A DNA stretch of 64,000 nucleotides from Cellulomonas denverensis (GCF_012396125.1 NZ_JAAXOX010000003.1:1-64000); one strand, 5' to 3'. Shown: positions 43,401-51,465, counted from the stretch's first letter. Notes: generated from the sequence alone by a model not told the origin. Made by a program: numbers and translations.

Positions 43401-45970
43401 CCGACCAGCGGCGGTTCTTCGGGCTCCGGGACGGCAGGCAGGACCCGACCGCTCGTCTCCGGTCGCTGTGGGCCGCGGTCGAGCGCGAGGGAGGGCCCGA
43501 CCAGGCCTCGATGCGGGATCTCGTCCTCGCCCAGGCGGGCGGTGCGATCACCGACTACCTCATCGACCCGGCCAAGGTGATCCTGCGGCGCGGTGGGCAA
43601 GAAGGGTGGGCCTGCCCCAAATGCAAGCGGACGCACCTCGCGCGGGGCTGCGGGCTGTGCACCAGATGTGGGACGCCGCTACCTGCCGATGCTGCGCCGA
43701 TCGACAGGCAGGACGACTACTACGCGTGGAAGGCCATCAGCGGGGACGGGCGGTTCCGGCTCCACTGCGCGGAGCTGTCCGGCCAGACGGACCGGGTCGA
43801 CGCCCAGTCGCGCCAGAGCCGGTTCCAGGGTGTGTTCCTCGACAAGCGGGAACAGGAGCTCCCGGACGGCATCGACCTGCTCTCGGTCACGACGACGATG
43901 GAGGCTGGAGTCGACATCGGCTCGCTGTCGGTCGTCGTGCTGGGCAACATGCCGCCCACGCGCTTCAACTACCAGCAGCGTGTCGGGCGCGCCGGCCGGA
44001 GGAACGCACCTGTCGCCGTCGCGCTCACCGTCTGCCGCGGCCGCAGCCACGACGAGTATTACTTCAGCAGGCCCGAGAAGATCACGAACGAGCCCACGCC
44101 GAAGCCGTACCTCGCCCTGAAGCAGCGCGAGATCTTCGACAGAGCACTCCGCAGCTACGTCCTGCACACCGCCATGCGGTCCCTCAGTGCCCACCTCGAC
44201 TCTGATCCTGACGTCGACTTCACGGCGACAGCGAACGTCCACGGCGCGTTCGGCAAGACCTCTCAGTGGCAAGTGCTGCGGCCGCATCTCACACGTTGGC
44301 TGGACGGCCACAGGGAGGAGGTTCGGGCCGGTGCAGTCGCTCTGGCGCGAAGCACTCCGTTCGAGGGTGAAGCCGTGCACATCGCCGAGGAGCTGTGCGG
44401 CGCCCTTGTGCCGCAGGTCGACGAGGCGGTTACCACGGGAGTCCACGAGGACCTCAGCCAGCGGCTCGCTGAGGTGGGGCTACTTCCCATGTTCGGTTTC
44501 CCTAGCAGCGTGAGGTACCTGCACCTCCGGCGCCCCGTCAGGGCCTATCCCTGGCCACCTGCTGCCACCATCGACCGAGACCTCCCGATGGCGGTCACGC
44601 AGTTCGCCCCGATGAGCGAGATCGTCAAGGACGGCCGCGTCTATACCGTGGTCGGTGTCTCCGCGTTCGAGCCAAGACGGCCGCGGCCTCGCGCCGCCGC
44701 CGACCCCCTCGGTGCGTCGCGCGCCGTCGCTGTCTGCCGGGCCTGCTCCTACCTGCACGACGCTGAGGCGGAGGCCAGCGAAGAGCAAGAGGCATGCCCT
44801 CGCTGCGGGGCGGGGCCCGACAGCTTCAGGTCGATGCCGCTGCGCGAGCCGCTGGGCTTCCGTGCAAGCTCGAAGGTCCGCGACTTCGATGGCAACTTCT
44901 CCTGGACTGCCCGCGCCATGGCGGCTCGAGCGCACACCGATCTGACAGCACTGAGCAAGCAGCCGACGGGGGCCGGTGTCGTGCACGCCGGGCCGGGCCG
45001 CCGCTACGTCATCAACGACAACGGCGGAAAGCTCTTCGGCTTCGTCGGAACGCCTCACGACGAGCCAGACTGGGGTGGCTTCATCTCGACTGACGCTGTC
45101 AAGCGTGACCTCGTTTACGGCAAGGACCCGGTAGGCGAACCCTTCGAGGTTGCACTCGGCGCGGTCCAGCCAACGGACTTCCTGTTCTGGGGACCCGACC
45201 AGCCCGTGCGGGCGACGGAGGGCATCCGTCTCAACCTAGCGGCTGGGGCTCGTCAACCGTCGGGCGCGCGGGAGTCTGGCGAGGGCCGCCGAGGTGCGTG
45301 GTACAGCTTGGCCTTCCTGCTCCGGACAGCGGCAGCGTCGTGGCTTGACATCCAGCCCTTGGAGCTCACCGCAGGCATCTACTCCGGGCGTGTCGACGAC
45401 CAGCCAGCGATCTTCGCGTTCATCGCAGACACCCTCGAGAACGGTGCGGGTTTCTGCACCCACCTCGGCACAGCGGGCCTCGCCGAGTACCAGGAGGCTA
45501 TTGCCAAGCTCCTGAGGGACCTGGAGGAGGAGGGCCACGCCCAGGAGTGCACAGCGTCGTGCTACCGGTGCCTGCGGGACTACGGGAACATGGCGTACCA
45601 CGCCCTGCTGGACTGGCGGCTGGCGCGGGACCTCTACCGCTTGCTTGAGGGCGGGCCGCTGGCGGTCGATACCGATGCTGAGAGAAAGGCGATCGCGTCC
45701 TGGTCCGAGTCGTTCGGGGCGCAGATCGTCGAGGGTGCCCCGGCTGCGATGGCGCATCTCAACCACCCGAAGTACGGCAGCATCGCCATCGTTGCCAAGC
45801 ATCCCCTCGAGGCGTCAGAGACGACGCTGATCTCGCAGAGGATGCGGGATGCCCAAGTGTTCGCAGAAGCGAACCTCGGCGACCTTGACGGTGTTGTCTT
45901 TGTCGACACGTTCACGCTCGACCGCGACCCTCGCCGGGTCCTGGAGATGTGCGAGGAGGTCGAGAGGTAG
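40499..45970 (+). CDS. DruE-like DEAD/DEAH helicase with DUF1998 domain
   Basis: 1823 aa from the ATG at 40499, preceded by AAGGGGATGGGG. Helicase part 1 has Walker A TAGTGSGKTES (about 120-130) and the Walker B VVDELHMYRG (about 337). Part 2 has IVFTDSRQDAAKLSSG and QQRVGRAGRR (about 1158). Several zinc-ribbon pairs lie between and after (CSNPECG, YCQNCGD, CPSCGDD, CPKCKRT/CTRCG, CRACSY/CPRCGAG). The DUF1998/MZB domain near the end has ECTASCYRCLRDYGNMAYH (about 1682-1700), and a 100-residue C-terminal extension follows. Domain order and size match DruE, the common subunit of Druantia anti-phage systems. A YprA/MrfA-like repair helicase is much shorter. Confidence 0.88.
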   Translation: MDSTSGGERRLNPLGTFNRLREAYFKYYNTPFGLANRQLEEERRMLLDRDGGVFRSPHIELRPEYVTAARTLGESVSASGASPELDEFAQCGLFPPGTTLYRHQEEALAAGVANGRHMVITAGTGSGKTESFLLPVLSTLLEESRAWRGAPAPHQPSPWWRSDAEPFAAQRDGEHGRPQAVRTLILYPMNALVDDQLIRLRRALDSDAARSWLDTHRRGHRFYFGRYTGSTPVTGAPGNGLAVKDLRHYLRETETRSNRARELALAPGADPDTQYFVPRLDGAEMRSRWDMSAAPPDVLITNYSMLNVMLLRERDDLFFDSTKAWLDENPANRFTLVVDELHMYRGTAGTEVAYLLRQLRHRLGLGDRPEQFRVLAASASLDPARDQRYLASFFDVEPSKFEFVRGHLVPSLPAAASAVPPAQILDAPDAPAAAALARSTGLMSAIRTALHEGGGTGASKTVGDLAQQLFPEASSDEGEQAVARILEGLAADPEPGDPRLRVHMFFRNVPGVWACSNPECGRVPSDHREGRGVGWLYAEPVSRCGCGSRVLELLYCQNCGDVFLGGFAPEGATQRSAVDTTLLADVPELAKLPDQVSLERTAANYVVYWPDRRPTLDRLDKAVWGTKKTAEFAFRKSELKPGTGGLRNTEAEATGWSFHVTVAPGSKDGPAAHELSPFPTQCPSCGDDWEIKFSHERNGMLPVTDPLRKRSPIRAMRTGFEKINQVLITELAGDLAEDDRKVIVFTDSRQDAAKLSSGLGLRHYQDLLRLLLVQRLTAAGDPSEDVRLARGNVMDGARTDASWEAIARLRERDPATWSELRDYWGGQPGATDELLARLELRLSSQPSIAEISSALTSDLLALGMNPGGPHAGLQQTREKAPRPWTSCYDWDATPPAERGGLTPAQRTLLQDIQQSLIKELLDGLFSGAGRDFESLGLGWLTLQGDTARPDIDPSSPLAHVRAALRVLADQRRFFGLRDGRQDPTARLRSLWAAVEREGGPDQASMRDLVLAQAGGAITDYLIDPAKVILRRGGQEGWACPKCKRTHLARGCGLCTRCGTPLPADAAPIDRQDDYYAWKAISGDGRFRLHCAELSGQTDRVDAQSRQSRFQGVFLDKREQELPDGIDLLSVTTTMEAGVDIGSLSVVVLGNMPPTRFNYQQRVGRAGRRNAPVAVALTVCRGRSHDEYYFSRPEKITNEPTPKPYLALKQREIFDRALRSYVLHTAMRSLSAHLDSDPDVDFTATANVHGAFGKTSQWQVLRPHLTRWLDGHREEVRAGAVALARSTPFEGEAVHIAEELCGALVPQVDEAVTTGVHEDLSQRLAEVGLLPMFGFPSSVRYLHLRRPVRAYPWPPAATIDRDLPMAVTQFAPMSEIVKDGRVYTVVGVSAFEPRRPRPRAAADPLGASRAVAVCRACSYLHDAEAEASEEQEACPRCGAGPDSFRSMPLREPLGFRASSKVRDFDGNFSWTARAMAARAHTDLTALSKQPTGAGVVHAGPGRRYVINDNGGKLFGFVGTPHDEPDWGGFISTDAVKRDLVYGKDPVGEPFEVALGAVQPTDFLFWGPDQPVRATEGIRLNLAAGARQPSGARESGEGRRGAWYSLAFLLRTAAASWLDIQPLELTAGIYSGRVDDQPAIFAFIADTLENGAGFCTHLGTAGLAEYQEAIAKLLRDLEEEGHAQECTASCYRCLRDYGNMAYHALLDWRLARDLYRLLEGGPLAVDTDAERKAIASWSESFGAQIVEGAPAAMAHLNHPKYGSIAIVAKHPLEASETTLISQRMRDAQVFAEANLGDLDGVVFVDTFTLDRDPRRVLEMCEEVER

Positions 45971-45998
45971 AACGACGCGCTATGGAGGCACCCTGCGG

Positions 45999-46442
45999 AT
46001 GGCTCGCTCCGTCGTCGGCTTGGAGGCTGGCTCGGTGCGGCGCGTCCGCCGTGCCGTCCGCGGCGCCTGTTGCGCCCCCTGCTGGGCCCGTCACGAGCGC
46101 GGGCTCAGCAGCGCACGCGGCGGTGGCCGCATGGGTGGAGCTCGGGCTGTGGCGGCGCCCGGAGCCTCATCTGGAGCGTCTGTTGAGCCGGACTCGGTAG
46201 AGGGCGAGGTCCTGCGAGTCGAAGTGGCAGAGAACGGCGCCATGGCAGTGCGGCTAATGACACCCGACGGCCCGGCCTGGCTCACCCACCTCGAGCCGGA
46301 GATGCTGCGCGGGATCGTGGCGGTCGGGTGCCACCTCCGCGCCGTCCGCGTGATCCGCCGCTTGTCATCCCCGGTGACGTGGCACGCGACGCATCACACG
46401 CGGGCGATGCCGCTACTTGCCGCGGCGAGTGGCGGCAGGTAA
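45999..46442 (+). CDS. Hypothetical protein (weak)
   Basis: 147 aa if the ATG at 45999 is used. The first 80 residues are low complexity (Arg, Ala, Gly). The last 65 residues (VEGEVLRVEVAENGAMAVRL, then WLTHLEPEMLRGIVAVG) show a regular protein-like hydrophobic pattern, so the real gene may begin later or be degraded. No family recognised. It lies 28 bp after the helicase and before the HNH gene on the same strand, thus could belong to the operon. Confidence 0.35.
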   Translation: MARSVVGLEAGSVRRVRRAVRGACCAPCWARHERGLSSARGGGRMGGARAVAAPGASSGASVEPDSVEGEVLRVEVAENGAMAVRLMTPDGPAWLTHLEPEMLRGIVAVGCHLRAVRVIRRLSSPVTWHATHHTRAMPLLAAASGGR

Positions 46443-46469
46443 GGTGTGTCCATCAGCGAACTCTGACTC

Positions 46470-47183
46470 ATGGAGGCACAGATGGACAACGTTCCCGATT
46501 GGCGGGACGGCACACTCGGCACCCGCGTACGGGTGGCTCTGTGGCTGGCGAGCGAAGTCGGCGAGGGCGGCACGTTCCGCAAGCAGCAACTGCGTGATGC
46601 CATGCCGGGCGTCGAGCAGATCGACCGCCGCATGCGCGACCTGCGGCCCGCCGGGTGGGAGATCCTCACCTATCGTGACCGGCTCGGCCTGGAGCCTGAC
46701 GAACTGCTTCTCAACAGGATCGGGCTGCCGGTGTGGCAGCCCGAGCACCGGGCGGCCGGCCTCAGGGTGATCCCCGCTCGGGTCCGTCAGCAGGTTCTCG
46801 AGCGGGACTCGCACAGGTGCGTGCGGTGTGGGGTCCTTGCTGGGGAGCCCTACGCCGACGACCCAGCAACCACGGCCCGCCTCACGCTCGGCCACGTCAG
46901 CCCGCACAAGCACGGCTCGTCGGCGACGGCCTCGGACCTCGTGACCGAATGCGCGCGGTGCAACGAGACCGTCAAGCACTTCACGAGCGCACGGCTGTCG
47001 AAGGAGCAGGTATGGGACCGTGTGGTTGACCTGAACAACCGCGACAAGGTCAGAGTGCTGTCGTGGCTCGCAAAGGGGCGTCGCGACGCAACGCCGGCCG
47101 AGATCGCGGCGTCACTGGTGTTCCAGTTGCCCGCGGTCGAACGTGACGAGATCCGTGACCGGCTCGCGGACGCCGTCGGCTGA
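46470..47183 (+). CDS. HNH endonuclease with N-terminal winged helix
   Basis: 237 aa from the ATG at 46470; a second ATG four codons on is equally possible. The first 80 residues resemble a winged helix (VRVALWLASEVGEGGTFRKQ). The HNH nuclease spans about 100-175: RQQVLERDSHRCVRCG, LGHVSPHKHG with the catalytic His, and LVTECARCN with the second zinc pair and the Asn. Nucleases of this form are often found beside C5-methyltransferases and Vsr in actinobacteria. It is probably a restriction-like defence nuclease acting with, or left over from, such a system. Confidence 0.85.
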   Translation: MEAQMDNVPDWRDGTLGTRVRVALWLASEVGEGGTFRKQQLRDAMPGVEQIDRRMRDLRPAGWEILTYRDRLGLEPDELLLNRIGLPVWQPEHRAAGLRVIPARVRQQVLERDSHRCVRCGVLAGEPYADDPATTARLTLGHVSPHKHGSSATASDLVTECARCNETVKHFTSARLSKEQVWDRVVDLNNRDKVRVLSWLAKGRRDATPAEIAASLVFQLPAVERDEIRDRLADAVG

Positions 47184-47330
47184 CGGCGCCGGCGCGAGCG
47201 GATCCTGGGCGTCGACGCCGAGGGTCCGCTCGCGAAGCAGCTCCAGCGCAGCCGCGACACCGACCCAGAGATGGCGCTGCGCAGGCTCATGCACGCGCGG
47301 GGCCGCCGACGCCAGACGCCGCACGCGGAG
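47184..47330 (+). pseudogene. vsr: Remnant of a Vsr (very short patch repair) endonuclease gene
   Basis: Directly after the HNH stop codon and in the same frame the sequence reads QRSRDTDPEMALRRLMHARG, which closely resembles the N-terminus of Vsr endonucleases (S-x-D-T-x-PE-x-ALR-x-x-L-H-x-RG). The rest of Vsr, including its catalytic part with the FVDGCFWH block, is not found, and the frame turns into unrelated sequence after about residue 45. No start codon precedes it. Vsr nicks T:G mismatches that arise from deaminated 5-methylcytosine, so it usually accompanies a C5-methyltransferase. Confidence 0.5.
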
Positions 47331-47518
47331 GAAGGATCTGCGCGTCGGCGACGAGTGCCGGCATGCGGCGGAGGCCTCGTGCCCCTCGATGACGACGCCG
47401 ACGGCCGCGCCCGGGTCGTTGGCTGGTGCCATCCAGTTCGTCATTGCGCGGACCTGGTCTACCGGCATCTCCACTAGGTTCACCGGCATGGCTCAGGCAA
47501 GGTGCTTCAGTTCGAGCG

Positions 47519-48113
47519 TCACCCCATCCACCGCCACAACCGGTCGTGCACGGCCCCCGCCCGCGTCCGGCGTGCGAGGGCTGCTAGGACGTCTCGGTCG
47601 GCCCGCGGCCAGAGCGCCTGGACCGCGTCCCCGGCGGCGGGCCGGGCGAGGTCCAGCAGTGTCTGCTCCGGTGTGGTGACCAGGACGGCACCCAGGTCGA
47701 GGAGCACCCGCTCGGCGTCCAGGGCAGCGAGCGGGCGCCGCACGAACCGCACCTGGGCGTCCCTGTCGGCCAGCCGTCCGGGTCGGCGGGCGCCGGTCAC
47801 CGCGACCCAAGCCGTCGCGAGCGCCCGGGGGAGCGCGCCGTGCGCGCGGGCGGCTCAGCCCCGTGAGCACCGGCTCTGCCGTCTCGGTCGGCGTGCGGGC
47901 GACCGCGATCGCCGCCGCTTCGAGCGAGGGCCGCCAGGTTGCCGGATCGGCGTCGAGCGGCACGGCGCAGTAGCAGCCGTACGCGAGACGGTGCAACCGG
48001 CCGCGGCGCTCCAAGTCCTGCGCTGCAGCCCGGGGGTTGGTGCAGAACGGCGCGAGATCCGCGGGGCGCACGGTGTGCGACGGGGCGCACGCGATCGCCC
48101 GCAGCACGTCCAT
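47519..48113 (-). pseudogene. Frameshifted AbiEi-like antitoxin (type IV TA)
   Basis: The gene begins at the ATG at 48113 with MDVLRAIACAPSHTVRPADL and RRGRLHRLAYGCYCAVP, the N-terminal winged helix typical of AbiEi-type antitoxins. At about 47850-47858 one extra C in CTGAGCCGCC shifts the frame. Reading resumes in the next frame with VTGARRPGRLADRDAQVRF and ALDAERVLLDLGAVLVTTPEQ TLLDLARP to the TGA at 47519. A repaired protein would have about 197 residues. No intact AbiEii nucleotidyltransferase toxin is found next to it, so the pair is broken. Confidence 0.65.
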
Positions 48114-48285
48114 CGCGCCCAAATTCCGCCCGTCGAGAGTAGTGTCTGGGGCTACTCCTCGCACACTTCACGCGCGCGATGCGGCCGTTCGGGACCGACC
48201 ATCTCGTCAACGCCGCGCGCCGCTTCGCCGGTTTGGTAGCGGTCTCGGACTGCGGGGGCACGGGGGCTGGCTCTACGCTGGCGCC

Positions 48286-49242
48286 GTGGCCGCCACCCGC
48301 CTCCGCCATGTCGCTGTGCTCGTGCTCGAGGGTGCCAAGCCGTTGGACGTCGGCATCCCGGCGCAGGTGTTCACCAACCGGCCGAGCATGCCGTACGAGG
48401 TCCGGGTCTGCGGTCCCGCGCCCGGGCTGGTGCGCGGCGGCGACGGCCTGTCGTACCACGTCGCGGATGGGCTCGAGGCGCTGGCGTGGGCCGACGTGGT
48501 GTTCATCCCGGGCTACCGGCACCCGGACCGGGAGGACCCGCCGCCCACGGTCGTGGCGGCGATGCTGGGCGCGCACGCGCGGGGTGCCGACCTCGCCGCG
48601 ATCTCGACCGGCGCGTTCGCCCTGGCCGCGACGGGGTTGCTCGACGGGCGGCGGGCGACGACGCACTGGCACTACACCCGCGCCTTCGCGGCCCGGTACC
48701 CGCGCGTCACGGTCGACGAGAACGTGCTGTTCGTCGACGAGGGCCAGGTGCTCACGTCCGCGGGCGCCGCGTCCGGGATCGACCTGTGCCTGCACCTCAT
48801 CCGCCGCGAGCTCGGCGTGGCGCCGTCGAACCACGCCGCACGCCGGCTCGTCGCCGCGCCGTACCGCTCGGGCGGCCAGGCGCAGTACGTGCCGAGCAGC
48901 GTCCCGGAGCCGCTCGGCGAGCGGTTCGCGGCGACCCGGGAGTGGGCGCTGCGCCGGCTCGGCGACCCGCTGACCCTCGACGCCCTCGCCCGCCACGCCG
49001 CGGTGTCGCCGCGCACGTTCTCCCGGCGATTCGTCGAGGACTCCGGGTACACCCCGATGGAGTGGGTGCTGCGGGCGCGGGTCGACGTGGCCCGAGAGCT
49101 GCTGGAGCGCTCCCAGCGGTCGGTCGAGCAGGTGGCGGTCGACGTCGGCCTGGGGACGGGAGCGAACCTGCGCCGGCACTTCCAGCGGGTGCTGGGCACG
49201 ACGCCAAGCGAGTACCGGCGGACGTTCGCGCGGGGCGAGTAG
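48286..49242 (+). CDS. GlxA-type AraC family regulator (DJ-1/PfpI-like domain)
   Basis: 318 aa from GTG. The N-terminal 170 residues adopt the DJ-1/PfpI fold (HVAVLVLEGAKPLDVGIPAQ). At the nucleophile elbow the Cys of active family members is replaced (AAISTGAFALA), so the domain probably senses a ligand and does not catalyse. The C-terminal AraC double HTH is clear: LDALARHAAVSPRTFSRRF and VEQVAVDVGLGTGANLRRHF. It lies 128 bp before the GAPDH gene in the same direction and may regulate it. High GC suggests a different origin from the helicase operon. Confidence 0.9.
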   Translation: MAATRLRHVAVLVLEGAKPLDVGIPAQVFTNRPSMPYEVRVCGPAPGLVRGGDGLSYHVADGLEALAWADVVFIPGYRHPDREDPPPTVVAAMLGAHARGADLAAISTGAFALAATGLLDGRRATTHWHYTRAFAARYPRVTVDENVLFVDEGQVLTSAGAASGIDLCLHLIRRELGVAPSNHAARRLVAAPYRSGGQAQYVPSSVPEPLGERFAATREWALRRLGDPLTLDALARHAAVSPRTFSRRFVEDSGYTPMEWVLRARVDVARELLERSQRSVEQVAVDVGLGTGANLRRHFQRVLGTTPSEYRRTFARGE

Positions 49243-49370
49243 CCCCGCGGATCACCACCGGGCCGGGCTGGCGGGATCCGTGCGGACCGTGGCGCGCGCG
49301 CCGCTGTCAGCGCCGGGGCCAGCCGCCCAGGCTGGTGCCGTCACGAACGGACACCACCGGGAGGCTCCCC

Positions 49371-50375
49371 ATGACTCGCGTCGCTATCAACGGCTTCGGA
49401 CGCATCGGCCGCTCCGTCCTGCGCGCGCTCCTCGAGCGCGGCAGCGACCTCGAGGTCGTCGCCGTCAACGACCTCACCGAGCCCGCGGCCCTCGCCCGCC
49501 TGCTCGCCTTCGACTCCACCGCGGGCCGGCTCGGGCGCCCCGTGTCGGTCGACGGCGACCACCTGATCGTCGACGGCCGGCGGATCGCCGTCCTCGCCGA
49601 GCGCGAGCCTGCCTGGCTGCCCTGGGCTGAGCTGGGCGTCGACGTCGTCCTGGAGTCGACCGGCCGGTTCGCCGGCGCCGCCGCCGCCCGCGGGCACCTC
49701 GAGGCCGGGGCACGCGCCGTCCTGGTCGGGGCGCCGTCCGACGGCGCGGACGTCACGATCGCCTACGGCGTCAACACCGAGGCCTACGACCCCGCCGCGC
49801 ACACGATCGTCTCGAACGCCTCGTGCACCACGAACGCACTCGCCCCGCTGGCCCTGGTGCTGGACGAGCTCGCCGGCATCGAGCACGCGTTCATGACGAC
49901 CGTGCACGCCTACACCCAGGAGCAGAACCTGCAGGACGGCCCGCACCGCGACCCCCGCCGCGCCCGGGCGGCCGCGGTCAACATCGTGCCGACCACCACG
50001 GGTGCCGCGAAGGCGATCGGCCTGGTGCTCCCGGGGCTCGACGGGCGGCTGTCGGGCGACTCGATTCGGGTGCCGGTGCCGGTGGGTTCGCTGGTCGAGC
50101 TCAACGCAACCGTCGCCTGGCACGTCACCCGCGAGGACGTACTGGCCGCGTACCGCGCCGCAGCACAGGGCCCGCTGGCCGGGATCCTGGAGTACTCGCA
50201 GGACTTCCTCGTCTCCTCCGACATCGCCGGCAACCCGGCGTCCTCGATCTTCGACTCCCACGTCACCCGCGTCGACGGGCGCCACGTGAAGGTCGTCGCC
50301 TGGTACGACAACGAGTGGGGATTCTCCAACCGCGTTGTCGACACGCTCGAGCTGATCGGGCGGTCGCAGGCCTGA
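49371..50375 (+). CDS. gap: Type I glyceraldehyde-3-phosphate dehydrogenase
   Basis: 334 aa. The NAD-binding start VAINGFGRIGRSVLRALLE and the catalytic block SNASCTTNALAPLA, with the reactive Cys near residue 147, are intact. So are HAYTQEQNLQDG with its catalytic His, and AWYDNEWGFSNRVVDTLEL at the end. It converts glyceraldehyde-3-phosphate to 1,3-bisphosphoglycerate with NAD. Location within an island and beside an AraC-type regulator suggests an accessory copy next to a chromosomal housekeeping gene, which the window cannot confirm. Confidence 0.94.
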   Translation: MTRVAINGFGRIGRSVLRALLERGSDLEVVAVNDLTEPAALARLLAFDSTAGRLGRPVSVDGDHLIVDGRRIAVLAEREPAWLPWAELGVDVVLESTGRFAGAAAARGHLEAGARAVLVGAPSDGADVTIAYGVNTEAYDPAAHTIVSNASCTTNALAPLALVLDELAGIEHAFMTTVHAYTQEQNLQDGPHRDPRRARAAAVNIVPTTTGAAKAIGLVLPGLDGRLSGDSIRVPVPVGSLVELNATVAWHVTREDVLAAYRAAAQGPLAGILEYSQDFLVSSDIAGNPASSIFDSHVTRVDGRHVKVVAWYDNEWGFSNRVVDTLELIGRSQA

Positions 50376-50531
50376 GGCTGGACCCCCGCGCGACGAAGGG
50401 CCGGACGGCCGCACCGCGCACAGCACGAGGGCCCCCACCCGGCGACCGGTGGGCCGGTAGTCACGGGTGAGGTCGACGGTCAGCTCGCGCAGGTTGATCC
50501 GTCGGCTTGAGCGAGCAGGCCTGCGTGCGAG

Positions 50532-50711
50532 CTAGTGCCTCGTCCAGGGGAGGTGCGTCCGCCTCCGTGCCTGTTCGGCGGTGAGGGCGCGCTGGGCACA
50601 TCGCGCGGCCAGCTCCGTCTCGACCTCTTGGCGGAGTGCCGCGAACTTCGCGGCTTGCTCGGTGGTGAGGGTGCGCTTCGGCAGTCGCACAGGCCGGAAG
50701 ACGAGCGACAT
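50532..50711 (-). CDS. Small hypothetical protein
   Basis: 59 aa starting at the ATG at 50711, with GGAGAAG eight bases upstream. The predicted helix LTTEQAAKFAALRQEVETEL is amphipathic and rich in Ala/Glu/Arg. No family recognised. It follows the excisionase-fold gene by 48 bp on the same strand. In related loci this place is held by a PIN-domain toxin; this ORF is too short to be one. It may be a small partner or a remnant. Confidence 0.45.
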   Translation of the reverse strand: MSLVFRPVRLPKRTLTTEQAAKFAALRQEVETELAARCAQRALTAEQARRRTHLPWTRH

Positions 50712-50759
50712 CGGGGTCTTCTCCTTGTCGGCGGTCGACAGTGTGGCGGCGTTGTCGCG

Positions 50760-51203
50760 TCAGAGCGAGTCGAGGTCGGCCAGGGCTTCGTCGCTGAGCG
50801 GTGCGCGCGCATGGAGGTGGCGTGTGTCCGCCGCGGGAGCGTCGTTGTGGAGCTCGGTGAGCGTCTGGCGTGCGGCCTGGCGGCGTTCGCTGAAGTCGAG
50901 CAGGTCCACGACCTTGATGCGGCGGTGCGTGCCGACCCTGTGGAAGGCGAGCGCGCCGGCATCCATGAACGACAGGAGGTGCGGACGGCTGATGCCGATG
51001 ATCGAGGCAGCCTGGTTCGGGGTGAGCTCCTGATCGAGCTGGAGCAGGACGGCCTCTGCGCCGCGGCCGAGCGTCGAGTGGAGGTGGCACAGCAGAGCCA
51101 GGACAGGTGAGTCGGGGGAGAGCTGCTGGGCTGCCGTCTCCAAGATCACCGCGACGTCACGCTGAGCTGCTGCGCTGGGCTCCAGTGTGGTCAATGTGGT
51201 CAC
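50760..51203 (-). CDS. Excisionase-fold (HTH_17) DNA-binding protein, antitoxin-like
   Basis: 147 aa from the GTG at 51203, which has AGGAGG nine bases upstream. The middle carries the excisionase-type winged helix (LTPNQAASIIGISRPHLLSF, MDAGALAFHRVGTHRRI). In actinobacteria such proteins, with this helical N-terminus, commonly act as antitoxins of PIN-domain ribonucleases. No PIN gene is present here. It could also be the directionality factor of a lost integrase, given its place in an integrated island, but the length and N-terminus favour the antitoxin family. Confidence 0.75.
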   Translation of the reverse strand: MTTLTTLEPSAAAQRDVAVILETAAQQLSPDSPVLALLCHLHSTLGRGAEAVLLQLDQELTPNQAASIIGISRPHLLSFMDAGALAFHRVGTHRRIKVVDLLDFSERRQAARQTLTELHNDAPAADTRHLHARAPLSDEALADLDSL

Positions 51204-51465
51204 CGTGAGGAACCTCCTGTCTGTAGCAACTGTAGGTGCTGGTGCGGCTGCATGGGATCCCAGCCTCTTTCTCGAGACGACCACCGTTTCGCACCAGGTC
51301 TCCGAAGAAGAGGGTCCGGCTCCCCGCCGCCTGGCGCAACGTGTCTGCCAGGGGCAACGCCCACCCACCGGCTGCCGCGACCCGCAGCCTGCGCGGCCCG
51401 GCCAAGGCCCGCCGGCGCCCGCAACCCCCAGCAGCGCATCAAGGAACAGAACTTCGGACGCTGAC

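Noticed and set aside
45849..45998. Upstream part of the 45849-46442 frame as a gene start
   Set aside because: It overlaps the end of the large helicase gene in another frame and has no ribosome-binding site or protein-like pattern.
47112..47489. Minus-strand frame starting MPVNLVEMPVDQVRAMTNW
   Set aside because: The first 40 residues look protein-like, but the rest is not, no family fits, and it overlaps the Vsr-like remnant and the HNH end. It may be a fragment of something else; evidence is too weak to list.
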